Positions 11,101-25,023 of a DNA stretch of 64,000 bases are shown here, one piece after another. Below the pieces are notes generated by a model. That model searched no databases, was not told the DNA's origin, and saw only the letters and a program-made list of their open reading frames with translations. Source of the stretch: Phytoseiulus persimilis (Eukaryota; Arthropoda; Arachnida; Mesostigmata; Phytoseiidae); assembly GCA_037576195.1 (NCBI GenBank), contig CM075103.1:32510723-32574722 (forward strand), given 5' to 3'. The first letter of the stretch is position 1. Every line of letters starts with the position of its first letter. The position numbers were made by a program, and so were the translations under genes.

Positions 11101-14100
11101 AGCAGAGCACAATATGAGAATCAGGAATCACGTATGTTATCCCACAGCCGTGCTCAGCGGCTGCTACTCCCCTCGAAGAGATTGTCCTCGGCTCTCTGAT
11201 TCATGACCCTCCCTCGCAAATTCAGGACATCAATGGAACTCAGCGTCGCGTCAAGAACCATCCTTGAGTATGCAGATTCATGACCCAAGAAGATATTCAC
11301 TCCTCCAACGCAAAGGCATCGGGAGAGATTGTCGCGGCTTTGACGACGGCAATCTACATCTCATCGAATACGCGTAGCCGCGACAGCGAAATAATATCCG
11401 TGGTTGATAGAGCGGGGAATAGGGACGATGGAAGAGCACAGCCATATTCCCATTAGTACCCATCGGGAAAGTTGTACCGCCGAATGCGAACTTCACGCTG
11501 AAACAGGTGATGGCAAAACCTGGAGGAAGAGTTAAGACTCCAATACAGCGATGATCCGAGAAATAAATCAGCCGAGAGGATCGAGTTTCATCTGCGAGAG
11601 ACCGTGAAGCTTCAATATTCGTAAGCAACGCTCCCGAAGCCGGGGGAACATCCTCAAAATGTCGCCTTAAAGATTTGGCAAACGAGCCGAGCGAATCTCC
11701 GAGAAAGCTTTGCTGCTGAGACGCGAGAGGCTCCACCTGTTACTGAGGTCCTGTGGCTGAGAAAAAAACCAACAACTTATCACACGATTAATCTCCGAGG
11801 ACCTTTCCCGCGTCTCGCCGTGTGATAAACGACGACCTCGAATGATCTCTCCCCGAGGGCAGGCGTGAGTGCTCCGGCTTTTCCCTACACTGCGACAGCA
11901 GAGCATCCGCAGTTCACATGCAAGGAGACGACTGCCTGCGAGTTCCTATCGCCCAATTCTAATGCGGGATGTTGTTGAATGATTCCAGATTGATTTCGAG
12001 CCTATACTCAATTCCCCTGGGATGGCGGAAGTAGCGTCGGAGGAACGGATCAGAACAACGCTGGAACACGCAGTATCTGACGATACCAGGGAAAATACGG
12101 TTCATGAGGATCAAAACTTTTGGTCGTTCCGTTATGCTCAGCACTCACAAGCACATCCGAATGGGAACCCTAACCTTTCACCTGTTGCCTGCTAAAAAAA
12201 AATCAAGGGGTTCGTACCCGTCGCCGGGGAAGACTGTTTGCGCTGAGGAGCGGGCTCGTATCTACGAGATTATGTCGTCTGACCGGGAGCACCTGATGAT
12301 TGATGACAAGATTAGACCGCCGCCCTCGCCGCGAAACAGCTCTGTGAGCCAGCATGCGAAGAGACGTCAGCAGAAAGTAAGAGATCGAAGAACAGAACGA
12401 CTCGGAAGAGTCATGATGAGCTCGAGGAATCTCTGGGGTGGGAAGTGCGTGGCCTACTCAATCCCCGAAATGGGTCGACCCTGTATCACAGAATCAGAGG
12501 ATCTCTCCGATTGAGTTCTGCCACAACTTCAAGGACAGGAATGAAGTGATGTGGCTTATTTTCTGCTGACTTCCGGAAGCTATTATTCCACCGATTCCAA
12601 AGCGATTTCGGTGAGCTTTTCCCCCCCGGACCCCCGCTGAGTCCAGAAACACATTTTCCGGAATTGACCGCCTCGTTCCGGTCCAACTTCAGTGAAGAAC
12701 TCTGTGGATTTTCCTTCACCTTTTCCTCGCTCATTCTGCCTCCTATTCCTCGCACGAAAGGCTCTCCGAGGTTTTGCGATCGGCCCGAGTCTCGCTTGCA
12801 AGCGGGAGACGTGCCGGCGGCTGGCAACCCAGTTCAGTGAGAGTGTGCTAACATGATGCTTAGAACCGTTCCCACGGCTGACGTAATTCCATGAGTTTCC
12901 TACTCTTCGGGATACGCAAACTGGCGGGGTGGAGCGCGCCGTATCGAGAGTCCAGTTCTTCTTGGATACCGCTGATCCCTCTAAAAAACGGCTGCTTCTC
13001 AAGAAGCACCGCCTCAGAAATCATGGAAACTATCGAACCCTACGAGGTCTGCCGTCGCAGCAAAGGGCGCGAAGACTCGCACTGAAAGAAGAATGAATTC
13101 AGCTCTTCGATGGACTCTCTTCTCTTCCATTTTCATTGTCTGTTTCCAAGTTCGAGTATAAGAGGGGGAGAGGACGGAGTTTGCCCTCAAGGGGGCCTGC
13201 GGCATACCGGCCTGAATGAATGTCATACATTCACTGGAAAGGAGGGAACGATGGCTCGAACGCTGCGTACTGCTTGGGACATTCCGATCGCGAAAGCACC
13301 GCTGAGTGAGCCTCGGACATGGAAAGAGCTCGTCGGCGCCTCAGGTCATCATAGGCCTTAGAGATAAAATTCTGGATCAGACGGGAGAGAGGGAGCATTC
13401 TCGGCTAACAGGAACTGGAGTTTCTTTCGCGCGGAACTCATACGAAAGTCGCAATGATCGTCTCTCAAACGGTGCGCATGATGCGATCCCAAACCCACCA
13501 TGTCGGGTTCATGCTGCCGTCAGAAAAGGCTAGATCGTCGTTCTCACTCGCGGATGACCCTCCCATGACCGAGGCGATCGAGCCCAGCAGACATCGCTGA
13601 CACATCTCATGAATATTTCATTGGGACGAGCCATCCGATCTCCCGGGGAATTCGTCGATTCGAGGTGAGATGCTCCAACGGCACCTGAATGGAACAGTGG
13701 CAATCATTTCAAGACGCTACCGCGTCCAACATACTCAGAGCTTCTTCTCACCGTCACGAAGCGAACACGCGGTGCGTCTTACTCTCAGTGTTGCGATACA
13801 GCGGCCTCAATCCCCATGCCACGCAGATTACACTGGTTTCCGATCGCCCCCTTTTCAGAATTTTGGAATCTTGTTCACCAGCGTTTTATGCTTCGTTACC
13901 GCTAAATTGAACGAGGATAAATTAAGGGTTCTCTCTTTGAGGTGTCGACACGGGGGTGCAACGTGCACCCTATGCTGATAATGGGTGGGACCGATCGCGG
14001 AACCGCACGTTCCATCTTTCTACTTCGCTTCGAGCTTTCTTATATTCGATTAGGCTCCGTGGCTCCTTTGTCGCGCGAACCGGCAACAATGTTCGGACCG

Positions 14101-14322
14101 GTTGCGACCCTAACTGATCGAAGATTCGAGATGGTCTTTCCAGGGAGAAAATAGCAGGTTCCGCGAGTAATGAGAATATTGCTCAGTCTGACTCCGGAGG
14201 TACAGAGAATTCGAGAGCGAGTACAAGTCTTCCGGATGCGTTTCCGAGCCATGACTCTCCAAACTTGCTGTCGAGTTTCATGCTACGATCTGGACCACAA
14301 AGCCCCTGGGGGGTTCGAAAGC
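8119..14322. other. Gene-poor spacer with a few unassigned coding-like frames
   Basis: No product can be recognised. Frames with protein-like composition are: minus 8879-8538 (113 codons, acidic C-terminus), plus 9495-9740 (81 codons, two hydrophobic stretches), minus 10869-10555 with a signal-peptide-like start (MKLCLSS, then WYCFTAFVLTACCNAQ) and minus 10637-10437 after a good acceptor (TTCTTGCTGTGTTCTCAG), and minus 11736-11278 (152 codons). I could not join any of them through phase-compatible splice sites, so none is called a gene. They may be decayed exons or transposon debris. Confidence 0.35.
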
Positions 14323-16273
14323 GTACAGCGGAATAAGGGGGTTTTTCGGGCCCAAACCAGATTTCCATATCTCAATGCATGGTCCGATACCTCCCTCAGA
14401 GTGATTCATCTTGCCGTATTTGGATCTCTCGGATTCCCCTCGATTACCTATGATTAGGGACGTCATATGACCGGACATGTCCTTAACCGTCCGGTTTGTC
14501 CGGTTTCCGGGATTTCAGGAGAAAATGTCCGTTATCTGGGATTTTGGAAGAAAAGGTCTGAAGTTCGGGATCCACGGGGATAATTCTCCATTGTTGAGAG
14601 ATCGAAGGAAACCCAGTTCGACTTCAAACCCTCCCGGAAGCAAATGTCCTGCTCTAGAGAGCATTAAGCGTGAGAGAGCGCCCGCGCCCGCTCTAGAGAG
14701 TCCTTATCAGCTCAGTCTAGCATATTCCTCGTGAAGATGCCTGACAATAGATGCGCCGTCTGAAGCGTACGAGCCCATGGACCTCGAATACCAGCCGCCT
14801 TCATCGCCAGCACAAACGGAGCTCATCGAGCTGAACTACGAAAGAGTTCTCTCAACTGAGAAGTACTGTTTCGTTCGCGGTTCGCTCAGCTCTTGGATCA
14901 AGGTCCCCCCGCCCGGACTAGAATGCAGGCATTTAAGACGCGAAGGCTCTTCATCCCAAAAAACCATCGCTGCTGTCTGGAGCATCTTCTTTGAGACACG
15001 CTCTATGAGGATGATTTGATGACATTGCGTGTCCACGAGAGCACTTCAATCCTCGATGTGGAACATAGTCCGGAGACCATCGCCCTCGGTAGACTCCATC
15101 TCCATCCTCGGCCTTCCAAGACTAACCGATAGAGAGCTCAAGATATTTTTTACTGGGGCGTACCACCTGGGCCTGTCTGTGTCGTTTCTTGCTGACATGC
15201 TCGACGCTCATGGCACCATCTCAGAGAATCTATAGTATCACTACGATAGAAGCCGCATCCTTCAACTCAAAGTTCAGTCGCGTCATAGGAATAGTAATAG
15301 TACCGGTGCCACATCGACTCTGCAGCAGACTCAATCGATTCCGCAGGAATCCGGCGCCATTATTGCGAGTGCCGCAGCGGGAATCGAACTGTAGGCTGCT
15401 GTACGCATGTCGCGGCCGTCATTTACTGGCTTTCTCACGCGAGATATCTGTCGAGAGTCCTCAGGCCAGCGGAACATCCGACTCCACTCTTTGAAAATTG
15501 ATCTCTTGTTCCGGTAATCGAGGAAGACACTTATGATGAAGATTGACAACGGATTCCGGAACCTTACGTGTTCAACCGATGCGACGGCTCTGGCAATAGA
15601 GTCGTGGGAAGCCCTTCTCAGGGCTGAAAAAACGTGTCTCCTCAGGGCTGAAAAAACGTCTCTCCTCAGGGCTGAAAGAACGGCCCTTCTCAGGGCCAAC
15701 AACTCAAATGAGATCACTTGCCTGAAACATCAACCCAGCGGAGGTTTTTCAGTGTGAAGGTCGAATGCGATTCCCGCTATCCTGGACGACAGTATCTTCG
15801 GAACGGGCGTTCCAGTTCGGAAAAACGAGCAGTAGAGCAACGGACGATGGCAGGAGAGAACGGTTCTTGATCGAGCAGCTCCGCACGTTTGAGGGGGTGC
15901 CAGAATTTTTTTTTTTGCTCACTCCTTCCGTCGTGCAGGTACTTTTCGCTTGAACTCGAGTGGCTCTCATCGGCAAAAAGCATTTCGCAGTTCAAATCAC
16001 TATGATTTTGTAGGGTTTTCATCCAGCTTTCGAACGCGTTAAACCGCGAGTCTCTGGCATTCTTCGTTGTTGCACAGTAAGCGTTCAAAGAACTTCGCTC
16101 ATTCCGAGGATTTCCAGCGGTTCGTCTCTTCCTTTTGCATGGATCATAGGTAATCGAGGGGAATCTGAGAGATACAATTACGGCAAAATGAATCACTCTG
16201 AGGGAGGTATCGAACCATGCATTAAGATTTGGAAATCCGGGTGGGGCCTGAAAAACCCCCTATTCCGCTGTAC
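14323..16273. mobile_element. 1.95-kb element with about 130-bp terminal inverted repeats
   Basis: 14323-14454 recurs in reverse complement at 16143-16273 with high similarity over about 131 bp; both contain the inverted string GGTAATCGAGGGGAAT and a pair of short G/C runs. Similarity stops sharply at GTACAGCGG / CCGCTGTAC on the outer sides, as expected for element ends. The interior holds no recognisable transposase, only a small 24-bp tandem repeat, so it looks non-autonomous. No convincing target duplication was found by eye. Confidence 0.6.
15611..15708 (+). repeat. 24-bp tandem repeat, four copies, in frame
   Basis: Four successive 24-bp units of the form CTCAGGGCTGAAAAAACGTC. In the open frame 15533-15757 they would give an eight-residue repeat (LLRAEKTC, LLRAEKTS, LLRAERTA, LLRANN). 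The frame is short and lies inside the inverted-repeat element, so expression is doubtful. Confidence 0.7.
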
Positions 16274-18000
16274 CCTGTGTCGCTGGTCCATATATGCCAC
16301 TGTTGTACTTCGTCATGGCAATCAGCGACCACCCTGAATTCGGGAGAAAAAGTGATAGTTTTCCCACAGAATGTATTCGTAGAACTTGCCTGGTCCCTTT
16401 TCGCTCAGAAGTTCACCGCACAAACAAATATAGAATGGAAGAAGCCACTTGGAACGGAGATAATTGAAGAGAAATAATCCTCACTTGAACTCTCCCATCT
16501 ACCACGTGCGCGAAGTTTCGCGATCTCAGGAGTTTGCACTGCTCGAGAACTTCGTTTCAAGGGCTCAGAGTCACCGCCTGGAGCAGGCGTTCGCTGCGCG
16601 TAACGTTTATTACATCCGGGGCATATGATGCAGTGTGGAGGCGGCTGTAGGCTGACTCGAGCTCGCCCAAATTACATTGATAACTTGTGGCATCACTCCC
16701 GACGCGGTCTTCAAACAGAGATTCATAAGCGAGTGCACTTCACTCAAGCAGATTACAGTATTCGGAATTCACAGCGCCGATTTCGGCCGGACGACATAAA
16801 GCGCTTCCGCAGGTAACGCCAGCGGAGCTTCCCCCATCTGCAGGACAATCATTCCAAGCACCGACTTCGAAGTTATCGCTTGCAAATCTGAGCGAGCCAT
16901 TTCGACAAGCCCGAGAAGTGCATAGCATTTAAGGATAAGTTCCAAATGAGCAGATGGAACCGAATATCGAATGAGGAGGAGGCTGGTTGATCAGAGAAAT
17001 CCTGGGAAGAAGACTCCGGATCGGAACGGATTCCCTGGAATTCCCCTCCCCGACCGCGTCGGCACAGTCAACAGAGTCGCGATGTCTATCAGTGGAATGA
17101 CCGAGTTTTTCCAAGCCATCTGACACGGATCAGTGTCGCGAAATTCTACCCGCAGGCAGTGACCTACGGATTTCCTGCCGCTATTTCTCACATGGGGATT
17201 TCACCTATTTCGATCATGGTTTCCATTCAGTCTGAAGCTTCATTCGCGATCAACTGTGATAAGATCAGGGATCTTGGTTCACGCGTGAGAAGCTCGTTGA
17301 ATCGATCTCAGAACTAGGAATGGCCTTACCCATGAGCTACCGGAGCAGTGCTCCAGAAGATCTATAAATGGAATTTCCAAGAACACTCTCCTTCCCCATG
17401 ATGACACTCGATCTTTCTGTGCGAAACACAGTTGACGTATGGTCTTAACGAATCATCCAAACTCAATCTTGAGAAGTTCACGTCAAATACAGACTTTCTC
17501 TCTTAGGAATGGGGTCCACGTCTATCCGAGCAACCGTCGGGGAGTTCATCGAGGACAAACAAACGGATCCTTGACTTCACTATACATAGATGCATACGTT
17601 ATCACCTCCGCAGGCTACTGAAAATAAGAGTCTTGTCCCGGGTCCGGTCCTGGTCGGGATGGCCGCTCCAATGGTGTCCGATCGTTGTCGAGAATGCTCA
17701 GTGATTTCGGATCTCCAGTGATTCCCGGGAAACAAACAAGCAATGGCGATCGATGTCAGGATGCTTCTCGCGAAGCGATGCAAATGATGTTCCAAAAAAC
17801 GTAATTTCAGTTCATGAGCAACGCCCGCACTGAATTCGATGGCGCACCGTCGAGCGGTCTATCGGTCGCCGTTGTGAACAACAGCAGTTGTGACATTGCT
17901 CGTCGACCCCTACCTCCCCAGGTCTCGAGCTCCAAATCGTGTAGGATTCCCCAACGTTTTATTGGCAAAAATCTCGGAAAACTCACATGGGTTTCGGACA
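16274..18000. other. Spacer upstream of pseudogene B
   Basis: I see no gene, RNA gene or clear repeat in this stretch. Open frames on both strands are short and lack phase-compatible splice partners. Confidence 0.4.
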
Positions 18001-18063
18001 TGGGAGTGTCAATGTTGATCCAATCGATGAATTTTAGAATATCTAGTAGCCGTGACACGACAT
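18001..18063 (+). promoter_or_regulatory. Conserved upstream block of pseudogene B
   Basis: Begins TGGGAGTGTCAATGTTGA and ends GTGACACGACA. The same two ends, 50-53 bp apart, occur upstream of receptors F (45164-45228) and G (55034-55101). It lies about 70 bp before the B start codon. The middle is less conserved and the lengths differ by 1-3 nt, which argues against a coding exon. Likely a shared promoter or 5' leader element; function is inferred only from conservation. Confidence 0.5.
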
Positions 18064-21000
18064 GTTTTTATAGCGCCTCCGAGCAGCGGAAGGATTTCCC
18101 GCAGTGAGTGCAAAGATTGTATCCAAGTCGGCCATGCCAAGCCAGACAGTTCTGCAAGTTTTCATCATCTCAACGGTGTCAGTGACCATGCGCGGTTTTT
18201 TCGTTCAGGCCGAGCGTTTCCGGGACGTCGGCGAGCTGTTGAAGATTGCCTGCTCTTCGACATATTCCTCTTCTGGCGCGCCTTTGCGATGGATTATCTT
18301 GTTAAGCTCGATGCAGCCCTTTCCCCAGGGAATGGTGGCTGCCGTGAAGCAAGTGGAGTCCGAATATCAAGTTCGAACCATCGAATCGCTACATCGATGG
18401 GATCCACCATACGAGTCACCGTATGCTGACTTCAAAGTCATCGCTGTAGGAGTGTCGATCGGAGATTTACGACGAGCGCTCGAAATTTATGTAGGTCTGA
18501 TCTGTGCTCGCAGTGTCCGCTCTGTGAAGTCAGGTGCGGCACATCGACTGCTTCTTCTCCAACAATGCGGTTTTCGAGGGTATTTGCGGTTGCCAGGCGT
18601 CGCAGACGATTTCGAAGAAGCACCGAGGCTCAGATGGAGCGTCGCGATTCGCTCTTTGGGCTTATTTCCGCTCTAGGCTGTATCTAGGACGAAGCAGTCC
18701 TTGGTATCAAGGGAATTTCCCGAAATGTGACCTGCAATGATGGAGATATGGACCTTCGTGCCTTGACGCTTAAAACTCGTTGAATAGCCCCGCTCGATTG
18801 CCAGACGCACGAAAAATACGGAGCCACCCGATATCAGCATCTTGTTCACACTCATTGCTGAAGTTGTTTTGTCAAGATATTGCACTTTGATTGGGGAAGC
18901 GGTCGAAGAAAGTTGCCGTGACTATTGTTCTCGAGCGCTGGGAATGTCTCATTCGCTCCAATCCGAACTTCTAGAAATATAAGCTCGATCGAAAGCTCTT
19001 TCCAGGAATACCAGATTCAGCAAGGAGGATTTGGATTCACGAACATCGCTCAAATTTCGAGGGCGGACAAGAGAGGGGTATTGAGAAAAGTCCGCTCTTC
19101 ATGGTCCCTTTCTCTTTCACTGTTCGCAAGTTCGAGCGATGTCGATTCGATTGGGAGGGTATCTCTATTTTGTGAGCGCCATCGTCCGTTTCACGGGATG
19201 TCTAGAAACATTTCCGCGTTTGAGGCCGGCAGGGTGTTGATGTTGATGGCTGACTGCAAGTTGTCGCAACCAATCCTCATCTTCAGCGATGCCGACCAAA
19301 GTTTGGTGGTCGAGCAATCTGCGGAAACGGGATAGAAATGTGCTACGCACTCTCATCGAAGGATGTATTTCCCTCAAGCCGCGGACTCTAGAGGGGGGAT
19401 TCATCCGCATCTGCGTCCTCCAAATGGAAACATCGTTGCCTTCCAACTCTACTCATTTTCGGATTTCACCCTTTCACGCAAGAGCCGCATTTTTCCGACT
19501 TGCACAGGAACAATGTTTGGGAGAGCCTCCTGACCGAGGCACATTTGTACTCCGAACGAGGCCGATTGTTCGATCGGATTCAGATTTAGATTGAGAATGG
19601 CTGTGGTGCCGAGAAGACGAATCCGTTTTTCGGAGGTATTTGACGCTGATGTGATTTTTCTCCACTGTGGCCACAGACTCCGTTGAGTCGGCACATAGTT
19701 GTATGGTGCAGTTGATTTTTCTACGGTATTGATCGAATACAACCAGAGCCGATTGAGATCGAATTCGACGTCAAGTGTTGCCAAGGTATACTCTTCACAG
19801 AAGCTGAGGAGAACAGCATCGAGCAACATTTTCCCCTAATGGTGAGTAGAAGTGCTGCCTCACATTCATAGTGGATTTTCGAATCACCTTCATCTTCGAC
19901 GGCTGTATCTTCATCGCCATTCGAATCAAAAGTGACTCGAATCCACCTTACTCGTCGGTTCTTGTGATTCGGATTACTCTTGACTTCCCTGACTCGAATC
20001 TGCCCGTGGGGGTCGCGGTAGCATTGGAGTCCGCAAACTTTCCATTTTTCGCCACCGTGCCATGATGCCGTTTGGCATCGAAAACCACCACGGAAGATTC
20101 GGAGTTAGTGGCCGGAGAATATGCCAAACTCCACGGAAGTATTCAAGGAGAGACTCGAAAGACAACATTGGTGGTGATCGTGTCATAGGCACTTGGTGAA
20201 TGTTGATGCATCCTTAAAAAGGAGAAAACCTCCGTCTTGGGACGCTCGGCGGAGCTCCTCTTCTCGGGGTGAACTTCGAGTGAGCAAGTCTCGCATTTTT
20301 ACGTCCCTCTCAGTGAATCCACCGCATCCGTGGTTTTCAAGATAGGATGCCGTGAAGAAAACGAGCCCAACTCATGAGATCGGCGGAATACTGTCCTCAG
20401 CCTTCAAGCGTTAGTACTCCTAGTTGGAATGGTTCCTTCAATCTAGAAATTCTCTGGTAACGGCGACGGTAACGAATTTGAAGTGGGAATACTCAACGAC
20501 TACACAACCATATGTTGCGAATGTGGCATCATTCGGAAGCAGGAGAAAGTCTTCCAACTATTTCAACCGAACGAGATCGCTCTCCGATGGACTTACGTGG
20601 CTGTGAGTCGCGATTCTCTCTCTTTTCTCCCTGCCCCGCCTAATCTTCCCATTTCAAGTAGGAGGAGTAGAACTAGATTCCAGAGTGAGAATCAAATGTA
20701 ACATGATTTTACGACCACAGAGAGTCCCGCACATGAAAGTGTCGAATTTTTCCGGTACAGCGGTGGTATACGGTGGTAATGAGTTTTCACTGTTGCAAGA
20801 TATTAGCCGACTGCTGAATACATCGTGAGTTCGTTTTCGATTCGCCTTAATCGCGAGCGAAAACTCCGGGAAATACAAGATCAATGTGGCAATCAAATGC
20901 ACCCCTCTCTCATTCTCCAGGTTTCAGCTCATTCAGCGACCCAAGGAAGCTTACGGAAGTTTCAACACCACGACGAAGAAATGGTTCGGCATGGTTGCTG

Positions 21001-21964
21001 ACGTTTCGAACAAGGTGAGGGAGCTGACGCACACGCTCGCCAGATGCTTCGTCGAGCCCAGCTACTCCAGGAGGGTTCGAAATTATCCTTGATTTTAGGA
21101 AATGGACTTCACTATTTCGGAAATAGCATGCACCTTCCCACCGATTGTTCTTACATCTATAACATCGATGTGATAACTTTCATGTCGAGGTTACCTCAGG
21201 AGAAGGACTCGCTGTTTACGATGGCTTGGACTTTCGACCTCTGGGTGGGTTCTCGTGTCGCGCCGGTCTTAGTTCTCTCCCTTGGACAATTGAGGAGCTT
21301 CCTGCTTTCCGAGAAATCCACACGAATTTCAGACAGAAGCCCGTTCCGAGATTCCCAGGGATGGTGTCCGATCTTCTAGTCCATTGTCGCATCGAGCATT
21401 GCGGTTCATTTGCTGTCATCACGGAGTACCGGGAAAGCGACGAGAAAACAAAGCCCCGACCATCTGCTGATCATTGCCCTGTTTCTGAAACAGAGTGAGA
21501 TGACGTTTGGGGCTGGAATCGAGCTCAATGCAAAGCATTGTCCAGCACGAATAAACCGCACCTTGGGTGTTCCGCGCTCAAACGTGGCTCACGATTCCGC
21601 AAATTCCCTAATAGCCGTCCACCATCTTCACAGATCACGACGGATACGAGGAACCCTCAACTGCCAGTTATCGTATCCTGTTGATCAACTGGACAATCTA
21701 TTGTTTCCTCGTGGGAAACTCGTTCTCCGGATGCGACCGGATGCGGACAGGCCTTCATGAATGTAAGGCTATACGACCGAGGAGTAAGCAGCGTGAGCGC
21801 TCTGGAACTCGCACTACAGCGCAGGATATATACGGGAGGCACTATACGAGATAGTTCCATGTTAGCCATGATAAATGTATGTGAATTCCGCATGAGTTTG
21901 TGATCAGCATCTTTGTATTCTCGTTCCTGTCGTGGTTGAGAGTACGAGCGGCTCCGAGTCGCAC

Positions 21965-21998
21965 GGACCCGAGCGGGAGCAGGACCCGAGCGGGAGCA
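21965..21998 (+). repeat. 17-bp tandem duplication
   Basis: GGACCCGAGCGGGAGCA occurs twice in a row just before the degenerate exon 9 of pseudogene B. It is a recent local duplication. Confidence 0.85.
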
Positions 21999-22339
21999 GA
22001 GTTCTCGCGATGTTGAGGGATTCAACTTCGAAAAAACCTGAGTTGCTCGTTGAGAACATGAGATATGGCATCATGAGATCGTATCGGATGAAGTAATGAT
22101 TCGGAAATTCTCATTATTTATTCGCGCAAGATATGCGGAGTCACTCCAGTTTGAGACTGTCTCCTAAAGAACCTTGATCCGCCTCGCGAGAGCTCCAACC
22201 CGTTGAGGAAATGCCCGATTCTTGAGAACTCGCGGCAACCTCGCCAACTCGTCCCTGGAACGGTGGTTACGGAGACGTGACGCGATTGATACTCCAGCCC
22301 CTCCGAAGCTGGAATTCGCCCCTCTTGAGCTGAAACTTG

Positions 22340-22351
22340 CCCCCCCCCCCC
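22340..22351. repeat. Homopolymer C tract
   Basis: Twelve consecutive C in the long intron 9 of pseudogene B. Length is prone to sequencing error. Confidence 0.8.
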
Positions 22352-22793
22352 GACTCTGAGCGGGACGCATGAATTCCAGAACCTCTCCACCTGAGCGACA
22401 CAGCCAGATGAGGGCTGGTTATGGGATCCGGAAGATTCCGGAAACCAATTATATGGGATGATTGCCTTTCGCTAGGGGAACGATTTCTTATATTCAGTTC
22501 ACTCCAATCACCCTTTTTTGCTTCACAAGAAACCATCCTCTATATTTCGTATTTCACTCAAAACAGTTCTCCATTTTTTTCCCACCATCCTCTATTTTTT
22601 TGTCATGTCACCTCCTCCTCCTCTTACCTCTATTCTCTCGTATTTCACAAGTATCCTGTCGAGTGCGCCAGTAGAGACAAGGAGGTTATAGGACGGCACA
22701 TCTCGTCATCTCTAAGTGTTTTATTCACTGTAGTGCATCAGCTCATATACCCACTTCACAAGAACCAAAATGGGATCCGTTGAAGAGAGGAGC

Positions 22794-23066
22794 CTCCTAC
22801 ATTGGAGAGGAATTATTCTCTTACTCCGATGATTTCAATTTACTAGGAGCTTGGATGACATACAAGTTGATGGATGAAAATATACTTGCTTGATGCACAC
22901 AGGTCCCATCAATTACATATGGGAACGATCATCGTTCGAACTCTTCCGATCGCGCTGATATTCGCGTGTATAAAGGATAGGTCCTGGCTGCAGCCATCAT
23001 GGATGTTTTCATCCATCAACTTGAAAACCATCAGACTCTGAGAGCCATTTGTCTCCAATGTAGGAG
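22794..23066. mobile_element. Palindromic miniature element (MITE-like), 273 bp
   Basis: The ends CTCCTACATTGGAGA and TCTCCAATGTAGGAG are perfect inverted repeats. Further in, CAAGTTGATGGATGAAAA pairs with TTTTCATCCATCAACTTG. The whole stretch can fold into a long hairpin. It lies in the 2.9-kb gap between exons 9 and 10 of pseudogene B and may help explain the size of that intron. Confidence 0.6.
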
Positions 23067-25023
23067 ATTCTTTTTCCATCGTAAAAGCTACGATTTCGTG
23101 TTATCCTCCCTTGGGCTTCCAGCTGACTGAAGCGAGAGTCTCTCATGGAAGAGGTGGGATTCGAGAGGTGTTTGGAAGAGCGCTAAGGGAAGCGAAACGA
23201 TTGGCCCTCCGGTAAAGCAACGTCGCTTTTCGCGCTGGCGGGTCCTCTCAACTCGCCTCGACGCGATGGGAGCCTGAGAGAATACTACCCACCTTCGGAA
23301 TGGCTGGATGAGCTCCGGGAAACATGGCCGGGGGCCTTCCTATTTCCGATCACACGAAGGGTGAAGACTGCGCTGCAAACTCACGGAATTCCTCGTGAGA
23401 AAAGATTTCTTCCATGGGGTCTCTCTCCGTATCCTCAACTCCCCGGGAGCCTAAGAGACACCACCCGGACAAGGCGTCATCGATCTCAATATGGAACCGT
23501 TCGAATGGTGCGAACACTACCCACAAACGGTAATGGCAATCGGACGATTCAATTGATTTCCCAAATTCTTGGAGGTCTAAACCTACCCTTCTCCGGTTGT
23601 GCGAGTCTTGTGGCCGTTCCCAGGTGGGGACTGAAGCAAGCGGAATGTCAGCATATCGGAAGCTAGTGCATACCTGGAGCGGGTTGTTAGGTGTATTGTC
23701 GTTTGCATACCGCTGTACACCGAGGGAGCAATCGCGTGCGAATCTTCGCTTTCCTGTGGACTTCGGGCAGGCATTCCGCTCTGAAAGTCTCCTGTCCATG
23801 ATATTGGAGTAGTCGCTCGAAGTTTTCTTCTGTACCGAAAAGTGGCCCGAGAGCAGCAAAAATCATCAGGATGCTCCACCCTACGCTCCTGGGCGAAGGT
23901 ATTTACCAGGATTCGGCTCCTTCACAAGGCCTCCCTGCAGTCCTCATCTGGAGGACGGCAGCTTGATGTCACTTGTTCGATACCCTTCTCTGAATTCCTC
24001 CCAAGTCCCCTCACTTCGGAACGAGACGCTCCCGAGGGAAGAAACGGATCTCGGCTGCAGTACTATCGTAAAAGAGCTCGGTGGGCGAAAGTATTTGAAT
24101 GTTAATTGATCTCATCCTGGTTTTCTGAGACAAGATAAGAGATATGAGATCCGGATATTTATAAGTCGACTTCTCGGGAGGTCAAATATCACGACGTGCA
24201 GTTTGACACCAATGGCTCGCGTCGGAACGACCGAAGCTTCCAGATCAAATAGGGACTCGCATTTCCTTTTGCGTTAGTTGCCGCAAGGCCCGGTCTCCTT
24301 CATCAGGAACATGACTGTTGGACGAGCTTGTTATGAAAAATAACCTGAAGGCACTCGGAGTGTATCCCCGGAAACGTGTGGTTCCTCTGTCTCTGGGGAG
24401 GCCATCGGACCGTAGTTTCCGAACCATCCACAGGAAGCTCGTCTTCTCTTCAGCGCGAGCTTCCGCGAGGTCCGTCCCTCTCTTTCTTTATGAGCTCTTC
24501 CGAACTTTCGCGTTCATGGAATGTAATTGAATGATCGCACGGCTCAGTTTACGAATGTTTCGGAAATACCATTCGGGATGAACACCGCTGTTCTCGTGAC
24601 TGTTCGGCTCAAACGAGTCAACAACCGAGGCAGCTGGATGGAACCCGAGGATCCGTTGTCTGCTTCTGAACTTCCCTGTCCGCTCCTGTTCGAATGTCAC
24701 GTCTCTGTGCCAGGTTGAAAATCTGGCTCTTTTCCCCTGTTTCTCAACCGAATTCGACCGGCTCATCTCTGACGGAAATTTCGGCTTTCACGCCGATCAA
24801 CAGGCTGCTTCATTCTCTGGATACCTACCGAGAGTCAGACGGAAACTTCGGGCAAGACTTCGATGATTCCGGGAATCGGGACATCCCTGGCAGGGTGGGA
24901 GCTCTCGCAGCAACGAACAGACGCGGGCTCATATTGGAACGAGCACTCTGTATGCGGAGTGTTGCTCGAGTCTCGTCGACGTTTTCCAAGAACGTCCCTA
25001 CATGAATCCTCTTGCCAGGTATG
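23067..25023. other. Rest of the long intron 9 of pseudogene B
   Basis: No recognisable gene. A minus-strand frame of 169 codons (23859-23350) exists but shows no family signature and has no supported start or splice context. Confidence 0.4.
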
